This document shows positions 48,382 to 56,249 of a DNA stretch of 64,000 nucleotides, piece after piece. Origin of the DNA: a virus; the IMG/VR virus record IMGVR_UViG_3300017788_000018, positions 1 through 64,000 of that record. One strand, written 5' to 3'. A model generated the notes under the pieces. The model ran no database searches and was not told the origin of the DNA. It saw only the letters and a list, made by a program, of their open reading frames with translations. Positions within the stretch are counted from its first letter, which is position 1. Every line of letters begins with the position of its first letter. Both the position numbers and the translations under genes were made by a program.

Positions 48382-49668
48382 TCAGCGACGAGCACCTCGG
48401 GTGCGGGGAGCCGGGGCTCCACCAGCCGCCCCGGCTGCTGCTGCCTGGGCAGCGGCCTTCGTTGCCGCCTTGGCCTCTGCCGAACGGCGCTCGGGCTTCG
48501 GAAGGTCTGCCACCGATGCGCCCGTGGCTGCACGAACGATCAGGGGCATCACATACTGGTGAATCATTGCCTGATTCTTGCTCGACTTCTGGATGTGCTG
48601 CCAGAGCGTCATGCGGGGCTCGGGAGCCAGGTCGTACATGCAAAGAGCAAGCTCGATTGCCTGGTCCTGGTCGAGAACGTTCTTCTTGATCCAGTCGCCG
48701 AGCTTGGCCGTGATCTCCACGAAAATCTCGTTGGAGGTCTTGCCGAGCTTCACAAGGGCCTTGTCCCAATCCGCAAGGATCTCGGCGGCCGAAACCTGAC
48801 GGTCACGCTCGGCACAGAACTTCTTGAAGAGACCAGCGGCGTTGATTCCGACGAAAGCGCCCGTGAGAACGTAGAACATCGGATCTTCCACGTTGTCATA
48901 GAGCTTGTGCGAGCGAAGCTCCTCGTCAAGGGCCACCCAGGCACGACGATCGGGATACTTCTTGTTCGACTCGAACGGACCCTCGTGCTCGATCTGAGCC
49001 TCGTTCTGACGGCAGAATTCCACCAGGGCTCCATCGCAACGGGTCGAAATGTAGTCGATCCACTCCGCACGGGAAGGGTTCAACTCCACGATCGCACCAC
49101 GGCTTACCTCGGCAGGATCGGACTGGTTCACCGTGTAAGCGTCGCCGATGTTCTCAGCGATGGCGATGAACGTCTCGTCGTGGAGACGGTTGCCGTAGAA
49201 GGCCTTGGAATCGGCAAGCTGGAACACGGCCTGCTTGACGCCCTCAAGCGCCCGGTTGCGCTCGTCAAGGAAGAGAACCACCGGAAACTCGCATGCCTGA
49301 ATCAGCCAGTCAACCGGCTTGAACATCGTGGACTTGGAGTTGCCGTCGAGCATGGGGAGACCGATGATATCGCCCTCCGTCATCTGCGAAAGACGGCGCT
49401 CGATCACGGGCACGCCCATTTCGTACTTCCATTCCGTGACCTGATTCTTCGCACGAAGGTACGGAAGCGACCCACCAAGGGCCTTCACCATACGTGCGCA
49501 ATACGAGGGATCCTTGTAGGCCTCGCAACGTCGGGTGCTGGCACCCTGGTAAATGCCCTCCGACTTACCCACGGCGTGACGCCCACGCACCACGAGCGTG
49601 CGATCGGGAGAGAGCATCGTCATAAGACGCTGCATGTTCTTCATGGAAACGGGAAGGGAAAGACTCAT
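48382..49668 (-). CDS. MoxR-type AAA+ ATPase
   Basis: 428 residues. Walker A GRHAVGKS (29-36), Walker B VVLFLDERNRA (130-140), a sensor-1-like AENIGD, and an Asn/Arg-containing segment (IVELNPSRAEWIDYI) match MoxR-type ATPases. The C-terminal 40 residues are Ala-rich. Divergent to the VWA/HExxH protein at 50118, which is the usual kind of partner in MoxR-VWA chaperone systems. AAGGAG precedes ATG 49668. Confidence 0.85.
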   Translation of the reverse strand: MSLSLPVSMKNMQRLMTMLSPDRTLVVRGRHAVGKSEGIYQGASTRRCEAYKDPSYCARMVKALGGSLPYLRAKNQVTEWKYEMGVPVIERRLSQMTEGDIIGLPMLDGNSKSTMFKPVDWLIQACEFPVVLFLDERNRALEGVKQAVFQLADSKAFYGNRLHDETFIAIAENIGDAYTVNQSDPAEVSRGAIVELNPSRAEWIDYISTRCDGALVEFCRQNEAQIEHEGPFESNKKYPDRRAWVALDEELRSHKLYDNVEDPMFYVLTGAFVGINAAGLFKKFCAERDRQVSAAEILADWDKALVKLGKTSNEIFVEITAKLGDWIKKNVLDQDQAIELALCMYDLAPEPRMTLWQHIQKSSKNQAMIHQYVMPLIVRAATGASVADLPKPERRSAEAKAATKAAAQAAAAGAAGGAPAPRTRGARR

Positions 49669-49777
49669 GTTGGAAACTCCTTTGAACGGGTTGTTTGTGG
49701 ATTGCTAGGGTAACTCGGTTTGCCCGTCCAGCCAGAGAAGCCAGCCAGGCGGTTTATCAACCTTTGTTCGATATCTA

Positions 49778-49806
49778 ACTGTAGCACGGCCTGGGGCAAC
49801 ATTTAG
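49778..49806 (-). promoter_or_regulatory. Phage early-type promoter (leftward)
   Basis: Minus strand: CTAAAT, 17 bp ending CGTGC, TACAGT, preceded by CCCTTGAAAAATAATAG. Drives the MoxR gene. Confidence 0.7.
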
Positions 49807-50082
49807 CTATTATTTTTCAAGGGAAAACGCATGTTTTTGGGTCGGTCCCCTTGCCTTCCAAGGGGGAAACAAAATTCGTACTAAGGGAATTTCCCTAATT
49901 GAAACAAAAACGTAATCCCCTAGGTCTCCCCTAATTGGTAGGGTTCCACTCTTCCCTGGTTTCTGGAATAAATGCCCAGAAAAGCAGAACAAAATAATCG
50001 GACAAAGCTCTCTGGCCGATTATACTTATGGAACGGGTACTTAGTGTTCGAAAACTGGCCGTTTTTCCTTGCGAAAAATGTC

Positions 50083-50111
50083 TTTAAAGTGCAAGTGAAG
50101 TATGCTAGGAT
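50083..50111 (+). promoter_or_regulatory. Phage early-type promoter, leaderless type
   Basis: TTTAAA, 17 bp ending ATGC, TAGGAT, preceded by CCTTGCGAAAAATG. Exactly six bases lie between the -10 box and ATG 50118. Confidence 0.8.
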
Positions 50112-50117
50112 TTTCCA

Positions 50118-51473
50118 ATGACCACCAACACCGCTAATTCGCCCGCACCGAACGCTCCCACGACGGAGGAAGCCTCTGCTGAATCTCGTGCGCCGGCGAT
50201 CGATCCCGAAAACTACCTGCGCCGCTCGGACGAATTCGATGCGGATTTCCTTGCGCTCTACATGTGGGATCCATTCCTGGGTGCCGTGAGCATGGACGTA
50301 ACGAAGTTTGCCGATCCCAAGTGCCCAACGGCCTACATCGGTATCCGTAAGAACGGAGCACGTTTCGACGTTGTGATGGGCTACAGCCCCAAGTTTTTCC
50401 GTGGCCTTTCTTCCAACGAGCGCCAGGGCGTGATCAAGCACGAGCTTTATCACATGATCTTCCAGCACATTTTCTCTCGTGCAGTGGCCGAGGGTTCCGA
50501 CCAGAAGCTCTGGAATTGGGCGACTGACATGGCGATCAACTCGCTCATTGGCGCTGAGAACCTTCCCCGCATGTGCCTGATTCCGGGTCAGAATCCGATC
50601 GACCCCAAGACGGGCAAGCCCATTGAGGGTCCTTACGCAACCTACATGAAGTCGGCCGCAAAGCTTCAGGCCAGCGACCACTACTATGATGAGCTTCGCA
50701 AGATCCGTGATGAGAATGGCGAGAACACCGACGACTTCGCCATCCTGAGCAGCATGGACAACCACGACGAGTGGGCGGACATTGATCCTGAGGTCATGGA
50801 AGAGTTGCGTGACAAGGTGAAGGGAATGATCGCCAATGGCGCTCGTCGTGCAGACCGGGACAACTCCTGGGGCACCGTGAGCCACGCCATTCAGGAGTAC
50901 ATTCGCAAGCTCCTGTCCAACGAGGTTGACTGGCGCTCGATCATCCGTAACTTCGTGGGCCGTGCTCGCACGCTGGAGCGTTACTCCACGATCAAGCGAA
51001 TCAACAAGAAGTTCCCCTATGTGCAGCCCGGCGTGAAGCGCCCGATGCGTGCCAACTTTGCGTGCTTCATGGATCAGTCGGGCTCCATGAGCGACGAGGA
51101 CATTGCCCTTCTGTTCAGTGAGCTTGGCAACCTTGCGAACCTCACGACCCTGGACGTGTACCACTTCGACACGGAGATTGACGAGAAGAGCCATCACGTT
51201 TGGAAGCGTGGAGACAATACGCCCAAGCAGCTCCGCACCCGTGGTGGTGGCACGGATTTCCAGGCAGTTGCGGATTTCTGCAATCGTCAGGAGAATCGCC
51301 ATCGCTGGTCGGGTGTCATCATCCTCACGGATGGTTACGCCCCGAAGATGGGCGCAATCAACGGAGCCCGAACGCTTTGGGTGGTGACGCCCACGGGCAC
51401 CTTGGAGCACGTTCGTCCCGGCGACTTGTGCTGCCAGATGAAGAAGGACAACGGTCAATTCAAGCGGTACTGA
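50118..51473 (+). CDS. VWA-domain protein with HExxH metallopeptidase-like domain
   Basis: 451 residues. The N-terminal half has HELYH (108-112) in QGVIKHELYHMIFQH and NWATDMAIN, the pattern of the DUF2201 putative metallopeptidase. The C-terminal half is a VWA-like domain with the MIDAS motif DQSGSMS (319-325), and GGGTDFQAV and ILTDGYA downstream. With the divergent MoxR ATPase it forms a likely MoxR-VWA unit that could remodel a protein or metal complex. Its promoter predicts a leaderless message. Confidence 0.85.
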   Translation: MTTNTANSPAPNAPTTEEASAESRAPAIDPENYLRRSDEFDADFLALYMWDPFLGAVSMDVTKFADPKCPTAYIGIRKNGARFDVVMGYSPKFFRGLSSNERQGVIKHELYHMIFQHIFSRAVAEGSDQKLWNWATDMAINSLIGAENLPRMCLIPGQNPIDPKTGKPIEGPYATYMKSAAKLQASDHYYDELRKIRDENGENTDDFAILSSMDNHDEWADIDPEVMEELRDKVKGMIANGARRADRDNSWGTVSHAIQEYIRKLLSNEVDWRSIIRNFVGRARTLERYSTIKRINKKFPYVQPGVKRPMRANFACFMDQSGSMSDEDIALLFSELGNLANLTTLDVYHFDTEIDEKSHHVWKRGDNTPKQLRTRGGGTDFQAVADFCNRQENRHRWSGVIILTDGYAPKMGAINGARTLWVVTPTGTLEHVRPGDLCCQMKKDNGQFKRY

Positions 51474-51477
51474 CAAA

Positions 51478-51495
51478 AGGCCCCGAAAGGGGCCT
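51478..51495 (+). terminator. GC hairpin after the VWA gene
   Basis: AGGCCCC pairs with GGGGCCT around GAAA. No T-run, but it is followed by a second terminator. Confidence 0.6.
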
Positions 51496-51505
51496 AGCGT
51501 CGAGT

Positions 51506-51541
51506 AAGGCCTGCCCAAGGAAGGGACCAGGCCTTTTCTTT
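51506..51541 (+). terminator. Rho-independent terminator
   Basis: AAGGCCTG pairs with CAGGCCTT, then TTTTCTTTT. Confidence 0.8.
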
Positions 51542-51566
51542 TGACCTCAAACTCAGAGTATAGAGC

Positions 51567-52109
51567 ATGCTAGCACCTCTTGATGAATTCGAAAACTATG
51601 GTCAGGTGTCTGTGAACGCCCAGGACTATTGCGCTCGGTGGCAAGACAAGGTTGGCATGCTTTATACTCCGAAGGGCATAGATGAGATTGTTCCAGCCGT
51701 GCTAGGTGAATCTCAGCACGGTTTGGGATTTGCAAAATCCGTTACGGTCGAGTACTCCAAGGCTTGGTCCTTTGGGAAACAGGACGACGAAGACGACGAT
51801 GACTTAGAGAATGAGGAGGATCGCCCGATCGGGATGTTCCTGGGGATGTTTCCAACAATTGTTTCAGGGGCATTCTCACAAAGTGTCTATCGCAGCTACT
51901 TCCTTCCCGTTTTTTTGCTCATGGATAAGACCGTGGTAATGTATCCTAGCGGTTACTACTTCAACCGGTTCACATCCGACAAGGATTCGTGGTTTTGGGA
52001 GAAGTTTACTCTTGTCCAACAATGGAGCAGGTGTACTTCATCCCACACTTGCAGCGTGGGAATCACTCAGTTTGCATGGAAGCAGATGTACCATGAGGTA
52101 CGCCCATGA
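51567..52109 (+). CDS. Tandem paralogue pair, member 1 (GMFLGMFP family)
   Basis: 180 residues. Shared with the next gene: VGMLYTPKG, GLGFAKSV, GMFLGMFPTI, FLPVFLLMDKTVVMY, an F-L-WSR stretch and TQFAWKQMYHEV at the end. A very acidic loop (EDDDDLENEED) is inserted. No known function; ATGA joins it to its paralogue. Confidence 0.7.
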   Translation: MLAPLDEFENYGQVSVNAQDYCARWQDKVGMLYTPKGIDEIVPAVLGESQHGLGFAKSVTVEYSKAWSFGKQDDEDDDDLENEEDRPIGMFLGMFPTIVSGAFSQSVYRSYFLPVFLLMDKTVVMYPSGYYFNRFTSDKDSWFWEKFTLVQQWSRCTSSHTCSVGITQFAWKQMYHEVRP

Positions 52110-52669
52110 GACGCTATCCCTATTGGGAAGCCAGTGTTTACGCTGTTTTTGAGCGAAACGCCATGGACTACCTAAAGAAGTGGGAACCCATGATTGGTAA
52201 GCTCTACACCATTAGGCGAAGCCTCAATGATGTCAACCTGACGCAAGTTAAACTTGTGGACTCGGAACACGGCTTGGATTTTGCGCATAGTCTACGCGTG
52301 CTTGAAGACAGGGGCAGTCTGGGGTTGTTTGGACCTGAACCATGCCCAGCGGGCATGTTCCTAGGTCTCTTTCCTTCGTTTGACTATACAGGCGCTGATG
52401 AGGTGGTTTTTAGACCGGTGTTTTTGCGTGATGAAACGCTTTGCACTATCAGCCTCGATCGACGACCTCACGCACCCGGTCTGGGCAGGCGTGGTGCCGC
52501 TGCGCCCCGGTCGCGAGCAGCGTTCACAGAAACCGACTCTGATAAATGGCAGGTCTTTGATTTGGCTTGCCGCTTTAGCAAAAACACCTCAGTCACGCAT
52601 GTGGCCTTCGGCCCAACCATGGTTGCCTGGAATGAAGTTTTTTGCGAGCTTCCCACAAATTCCCCTTAG
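52106..52669 (+). CDS. Tandem paralogue pair, member 2
   Basis: 187 residues. Matching blocks are IGKLYTIRR, HGLDFAHSLRV, AGMFLGLFPSF, FRPVFLRDETLCTI and TMVAWNEVFCEL. It carries an Arg/Gly/Ala-rich insertion near residue 130 that looks different in base composition from the rest. Function unknown. Confidence 0.7.
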   Translation: MRRYPYWEASVYAVFERNAMDYLKKWEPMIGKLYTIRRSLNDVNLTQVKLVDSEHGLDFAHSLRVLEDRGSLGLFGPEPCPAGMFLGLFPSFDYTGADEVVFRPVFLRDETLCTISLDRRPHAPGLGRRGAAAPRSRAAFTETDSDKWQVFDLACRFSKNTSVTHVAFGPTMVAWNEVFCELPTNSP

Positions 52670-52680
52670 GGAATAATGCC

Positions 52681-52709
52681 TTTAAAGGCCCTCGCATTCG
52701 TGCTATACT
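52681..52709 (+). promoter_or_regulatory. Phage early-type promoter
   Basis: TTTAAA, 17 bp ending CGTGC, TATACT, preceded by CTTAGGGAATAATGCC. Drives 52746. Confidence 0.85.
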
Positions 52710-52745
52710 AAATTGATCAGAAATTCGCAGAGAAACAGGTTCAAA

Positions 52746-53243
52746 ATGATGAAGCACAACAAGACCAGCATCGAAGCCCAACTCAACCCGAAGTGCGTGA
52801 TCCTCCGAGGAATCTCTGGCTCGGGGAAGAGTACCTTCATCGCCAAGAATCTTCAGGGTGCGGAGGTGTGCTCGGCCGATAACTTCCCGGACCTTTACGA
52901 GGGACCGGACAAGGTTTTCAACCCCAAGAAGCTCGGGGATGCTCACCGATGGTGCATGCAGAAGTTCATCCGTGCCACGACGCACCTCGATCCCATCGGT
53001 CGAGCAAACCTTGTGGTGGTGGACAATACCAACCTCATGCTTTGGGAGTTCATGGGCTATGTCCAGATTGCTGGGGCCATGGGGTATGAGGTCCAGATCA
53101 TTCAAATGGACACGCCAGTTCACATCGCTGCAAAGCGCAACGTGCATGGCGTTTCCATGAACAAGGTCGAGGACATGAGCCGTCGTTTCCAGCGAATCCC
53201 ACCTTTCCTTGGTTTGAACGAGAAGATCGTCAAGGGCGTCTGA
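52746..53243 (+). CDS. P-loop kinase of the polynucleotide-kinase-like (AAA_33) family
   Basis: 165 residues. Walker A GISGSGKST (22-30) in CVILRGISGSGKSTF; CSADNF and AHRWCMQKF follow, and LVVVDNTNLMLWE matches the second conserved block. This family includes 5' polynucleotide kinases and small nucleotide kinases. The phosphate acceptor is unknown. A role in RNA or DNA end repair fits with the 2H phosphoesterase at 2118 but is a guess. Confidence 0.8.
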   Translation: MMKHNKTSIEAQLNPKCVILRGISGSGKSTFIAKNLQGAEVCSADNFPDLYEGPDKVFNPKKLGDAHRWCMQKFIRATTHLDPIGRANLVVVDNTNLMLWEFMGYVQIAGAMGYEVQIIQMDTPVHIAAKRNVHGVSMNKVEDMSRRFQRIPPFLGLNEKIVKGV

Positions 53244-53284
53244 GACTCACTAACCAAGAAACTCTCTAGTAAGGAAACAGGAAA

Positions 53285-53614
53285 ATGGGTTACATCGCAC
53301 ATCACGCCATGGTCATCACCGGTTGGGACGACGACACCACCGAGCGGGCTCACTCCTTCTGTACGGAGCTTGGGCTTAAGCCCGGTCCGATCACCGAGGT
53401 TCAGGTGAACCTCTATCGGAGTTTCTTTGTGCCCCCGGATGGTTCCAAGGAGGGCTGGGAAACGAGCGATGAGCGTGATGAGGCTCGTCGTGAGTTTCGG
53501 CGGTATCTTCGAGCCACTCGGGGCCTGGATTGGGCCGAGGTCCGTTTCGGAGGGGACAATCCTGAGTGGGCCCAGCTAGAACACTTTTCTAGCAAGGAAG
53601 ATGACGAAGACTGA
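53285..53614 (+). CDS. Hypothetical protein
   Basis: 109 residues. Starts MGYIAHHAMVITGWDDDT and includes a strand-rich middle and acidic C-terminus (SSKEDDED). Cotranscribed with the kinase. No family recognised. Confidence 0.68.
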   Translation: MGYIAHHAMVITGWDDDTTERAHSFCTELGLKPGPITEVQVNLYRSFFVPPDGSKEGWETSDERDEARREFRRYLRATRGLDWAEVRFGGDNPEWAQLEHFSSKEDDED

Positions 53615-53644
53615 CCGCTTCTCGGACAGCCGCAACGATAATCG

Positions 53645-53680
53645 AAGGGTGCTCGGATATTTAGTCCAAGCACCCTTTTT
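53645..53680 (+). terminator. Rho-independent terminator with TATTTAG loop
   Basis: GGGTGCT-GGA pairs with TCC-AGCACCC (one mismatch) around TATTTAG, followed by TTTTT. Confidence 0.85.
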
Positions 53681-53695
53681 CATTTCCACAAACCA

Positions 53696-54067
53696 ATGTC
53701 ACAACAGCAAGACATACACGCCAGGATTCGAGACCTTCAGAGAAGGAATGAGGCTGTGCGCCATGGCATGCGAGAGGCCACGGATGACACCAAGGGCTTC
53801 TGGAAGGATCCCAGGACCATCTTCGGCATTCTTCTGACCTGCGTGTTCTCTGCTGTGTGGGTGGTGGCGAGCTGGGAAATTCGAGACGCTGCCTTTGAGT
53901 CAGGGAGGCGCTCGGTCTATGAACCTGCCTGTGTGGCCTCGTGCGAGAGACGCCTCAGCGGCATGGACGACCTTCGGTTGACGAGGGGCACCTTCACTTG
54001 CTTCTGTGAGGATGGTACCCGTCTTCAACCGGTTCAGTCCAGATTGTTTACCAACTTTGAGGACTAA
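53696..54067 (+). CDS. Single-span membrane protein
   Basis: 123 residues. A charged N-terminus, one membrane segment (about 42-60, IFGILLTCVFSAVWVVAS) and a C-terminal part with four Cys (CVASCERR; FTCFCED). The Cys spacing suggests disulfides in the periplasm. It follows a terminator, and its 3' end overlaps the convergent gene by four bases. Function unknown. Confidence 0.65.
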   Translation: MSQQQDIHARIRDLQRRNEAVRHGMREATDDTKGFWKDPRTIFGILLTCVFSAVWVVASWEIRDAAFESGRRSVYEPACVASCERRLSGMDDLRLTRGTFTCFCEDGTRLQPVQSRLFTNFED

Positions 54068-54402
54068 CGGGAGCTTGAGAAGAACACCTGATGAGGAATC
54101 ATCTTAAGGGTGCGCTCAATCATTCCAAGGGTTAGTTCAACGTCGGCCATCTCAGCCTCAAGGCCCACTGAGTTCCTCTGAGAGGTATCCACGGCCTGAA
54201 TGGCCTGACTTACCAACTCAACAAACTCGGCCTGAGAATTAACGCCGTCTGGTGCCAGTTCCAGAATGGTGTCCTGAACAGCCTTCATCAGGGTTTCTTT
54301 CCAGAGATAGGCCTTGCCTATCTCGCCTCGAGAAACTTGCTCCCAAAGAGAGTTGAGTTGCAACCAGCCGACTAGGCGTTCTTTTTCTGTGATTGTGGAC
54401 AT
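54064..54402 (-). CDS. Hypothetical helical protein
   Basis: 112 residues, nearly all-helical (LWKETLMKAVQDTILEL; EFVELVSQAIQAVD). Downstream of the 54414 gene in the same leftward operon. No family recognised. Confidence 0.65.
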   Translation of the reverse strand: MSTITEKERLVGWLQLNSLWEQVSRGEIGKAYLWKETLMKAVQDTILELAPDGVNSQAEFVELVSQAIQAVDTSQRNSVGLEAEMADVELTLGMIERTLKMIPHQVFFSSSR

Positions 54403-54413
54403 GCAAAGGGTAA

Positions 54414-55172
54414 TTACGTACCCAAAACCTTCTTGTGTATGAGCCGCAGTCTTTCTCTGAAATCGGCCGGATAGGACTGATCACGGAAGGGTTCGAGCCA
54501 CTGAGGCAAAACCCATAGAAACTTGGGCAGGGTATGCTCGTTGACTAGCTGGACATTTTCTGAATTGTCCCAAACGCCTAGGCTGCATTTCCAATAGGTC
54601 TTGCTGGACAAGACCATCTTGGTGCGCCTTATCTGCCTATAGAGCGTCTTGGAAAAGAGAGGGACGAGACTAAGCTTTGCCTGCTGCGGCTCTGTAAAAG
54701 AAGGATGGTAGGGAAATGGTGACCACTTCGGGAAGCCCTTGAGCATGGAGTAGGGCATGTTTGTGTCCCAGGGATCCTGGTCTAGGTACTTCATGTTATG
54801 AGCCCCGCGGCTCCCAAAGACAGAGGTTACCTCATAGGGATCCTTTGGATTCGAGACCACTGGATAGTAGTGGCCGTAGGCATTGTTGCGATATGCAGGA
54901 ATCTGAAAGGGCGAGTTGCCTTGCGGTGGAGCAGGATAGCCAACCGGATACGCTACGTCCTGTTCCTTTGGAGCCAAGTGATTTCGGGCAAGATACTCAT
55001 CCGAGATAAAGACGGGCAACGCAGGATCTTGCTTCAGAGATCGGCTCATGGCATACAGAATTGCTGCATGTTTGTCCTGAGGATAGTCGGTAGCAATGAA
55101 CATTCCGTTGAAGTGTTCCTTGTACTGATACATGAGGCCCGCTGTAATTTCGTGGTCGGTTGTGTTGCTCAC
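54414..55172 (-). CDS. Hypothetical protein, aromatic-rich
   Basis: 252 residues. Rich in Tyr, Pro and Trp (YPVGYPAPPQGNSPFQIP; GFPKWSPFPYHPSF), with an N-terminal alpha/beta region (GLMYQYKEHFNGMFIATDYP). No catalytic motif seen. It is read divergently from the membrane protease at 55293 through a shared promoter region. Confidence 0.65.
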   Translation of the reverse strand: MSNTTDHEITAGLMYQYKEHFNGMFIATDYPQDKHAAILYAMSRSLKQDPALPVFISDEYLARNHLAPKEQDVAYPVGYPAPPQGNSPFQIPAYRNNAYGHYYPVVSNPKDPYEVTSVFGSRGAHNMKYLDQDPWDTNMPYSMLKGFPKWSPFPYHPSFTEPQQAKLSLVPLFSKTLYRQIRRTKMVLSSKTYWKCSLGVWDNSENVQLVNEHTLPKFLWVLPQWLEPFRDQSYPADFRERLRLIHKKVLGT

Positions 55173-55230
55173 TATAGTTTGCTTTCAGCAAGAGGTTATT
55201 GTTTTTGAGACCCGCCTGGGGCCTCTTCCA

Positions 55231-55260
55231 AGTATACACGAAACCCGGAAGGCGCTTAAA
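55231..55260 (-). promoter_or_regulatory. Leftward promoter, overlapping divergent pair
   Basis: Minus strand: TTTAAG, 18 bp, TATACT. Its -35 box overlaps that of the rightward promoter. Confidence 0.55.
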
Positions 55261-55285
55261 CAGATAGGCGATTTTCGGGTATACT
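55255..55285 (+). promoter_or_regulatory. Rightward promoter, overlapping divergent pair
   Basis: CTTAAA with 19 bp (or TTAAAC with 18 bp), then TATACT (55280-55285). Seven bases separate the -10 box from ATG 55293, so the leader is very short or absent. Confidence 0.55.
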
Positions 55286-55292
55286 TACTCGT

Positions 55293-55979
55293 ATGACCAA
55301 CCAACCAGAACACCCTCCGCTTTCGCCCTTGGTGCAAAAATTCATTAACGAGTTTGCCCGGAAGTACAGTCCAAATTTCACCATTCGCAATAAGGCCCAC
55401 AAGGATGGGCTTTATGCCGTTGCCAGCTTCTTCGGCAAGATTTTCAACCCCGAGATCGACACTCGCTACCTTACTCAGGTGCTCCATGAGTGCTGGCTTC
55501 CTCCTCACATGTTTGAGAAGGATGACATCTCTTTGATCACGACCCTGGCCCATGAGACCATGCACGAGAGAGACCGCAAGGAGTGGACCTCGGTGGGGAC
55601 TTTACTCCTTTATGGCTTTCCTCAGATTCTTGCCGTCTTTTCCCTTTTGTCAATTCTGGCCATTTGGTTCGGCCTGGGCTGGTTGTTCTGCCTAGGCTTC
55701 CTTCTGTTCCTTCTTCCGTTTCCTGCACCTGGCAGAATGTGGATGGAACTCAGGGCCTATAGAGTGAACATGTTGTTTATCCGTGAGGTTCTAAAGGCAG
55801 ACGAGAACTATCAGAGAGGCATGGCTGTCCACTACTCACAGCAGTATACTGGCCCAGCCTACTTCTTCATGTGGCCCTTCAAGAACCACATCATTCATCT
55901 CCTTCTAACACAGAAGCCTCATCCCTACTATGATGACCTAAGGGCCTGGCTCAGGGCGAACGGAGTGCTCATCCCTTGA
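55293..55979 (+). CDS. Membrane-bound HExxH metalloprotease
   Basis: 228 residues. HETMH at 87-91 in TLAHETMHERD is a zinc-protease motif. Two membrane segments form a hairpin (about 101-145), followed by MELRAYRV whose Glu152 can be the third ligand, as in M48-like enzymes. An upstream domain (1-80) is soluble. It might process membrane or virion proteins; the target is unknown. Confidence 0.7.
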   Translation: MTNQPEHPPLSPLVQKFINEFARKYSPNFTIRNKAHKDGLYAVASFFGKIFNPEIDTRYLTQVLHECWLPPHMFEKDDISLITTLAHETMHERDRKEWTSVGTLLLYGFPQILAVFSLLSILAIWFGLGWLFCLGFLLFLLPFPAPGRMWMELRAYRVNMLFIREVLKADENYQRGMAVHYSQQYTGPAYFFMWPFKNHIIHLLLTQKPHPYYDDLRAWLRANGVLIP

Positions 55980-56196
55980 GGACCGATGGCTTCTTCTCGG
56001 TTTTCTCGAGGCGGTCCACGATGGCATCCAGGTGAGAGGAAATCTTTTCGAGCTTCTGATCAATGTCAGAAAGCATCTCCGGGATGCTTCTCTCATCCTT
56101 GACCTCAGACTCCCCTTGGGCGGCTTCTCTTTCGGCCTTCATAAGGGCGTCTTCTAGACGAACCTGGGCCTCGTAACCTGAAATGGTGTTGCTCAT
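55969..56196 (-). CDS. Coiled-coil hypothetical protein
   Basis: 75 residues. An N-terminal helix (YEAQVRLEDALMKAERE), an acidic link and a coiled coil (MLSDIDQKLEKISSHLDAIV) ending in basic residues. The 3' end overlaps the convergent protease gene by 11 bases. Function unknown. Confidence 0.65.
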   Translation of the reverse strand: MSNTISGYEAQVRLEDALMKAEREAAQGESEVKDERSIPEMLSDIDQKLEKISSHLDAIVDRLEKTEKKPSVLKG

Positions 56197-56249
56197 ATAG
56201 GTTCATTCTATGCAAAACCCCTTGGAATGGATAATTACGAGATAGCCGC

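Larger units (their letters stand above)
49669..50117. other. Divergent promoter region
   Basis: About 450 bases between the MoxR and VWA genes. Contains promoters at both ends, a GC hairpin (CCCCTTG...CCAAGGGGG, 49847-49868), a short AAGGGAA/TTCCCT repeat near 49883 and several CCCCTA elements. No credible gene. Confidence 0.6.

Noticed and set aside
48559-49713. Long rightward open frame (384 codons) opposite the MoxR gene
   Set aside because: Antisense shadow of a gene with Walker motifs.
49920-51518. Long leftward open frame (532 codons) opposite the VWA gene
   Set aside because: Lies fully antisense to a gene with clear domains; composition is that of a shadow frame and there is no ribosome site.
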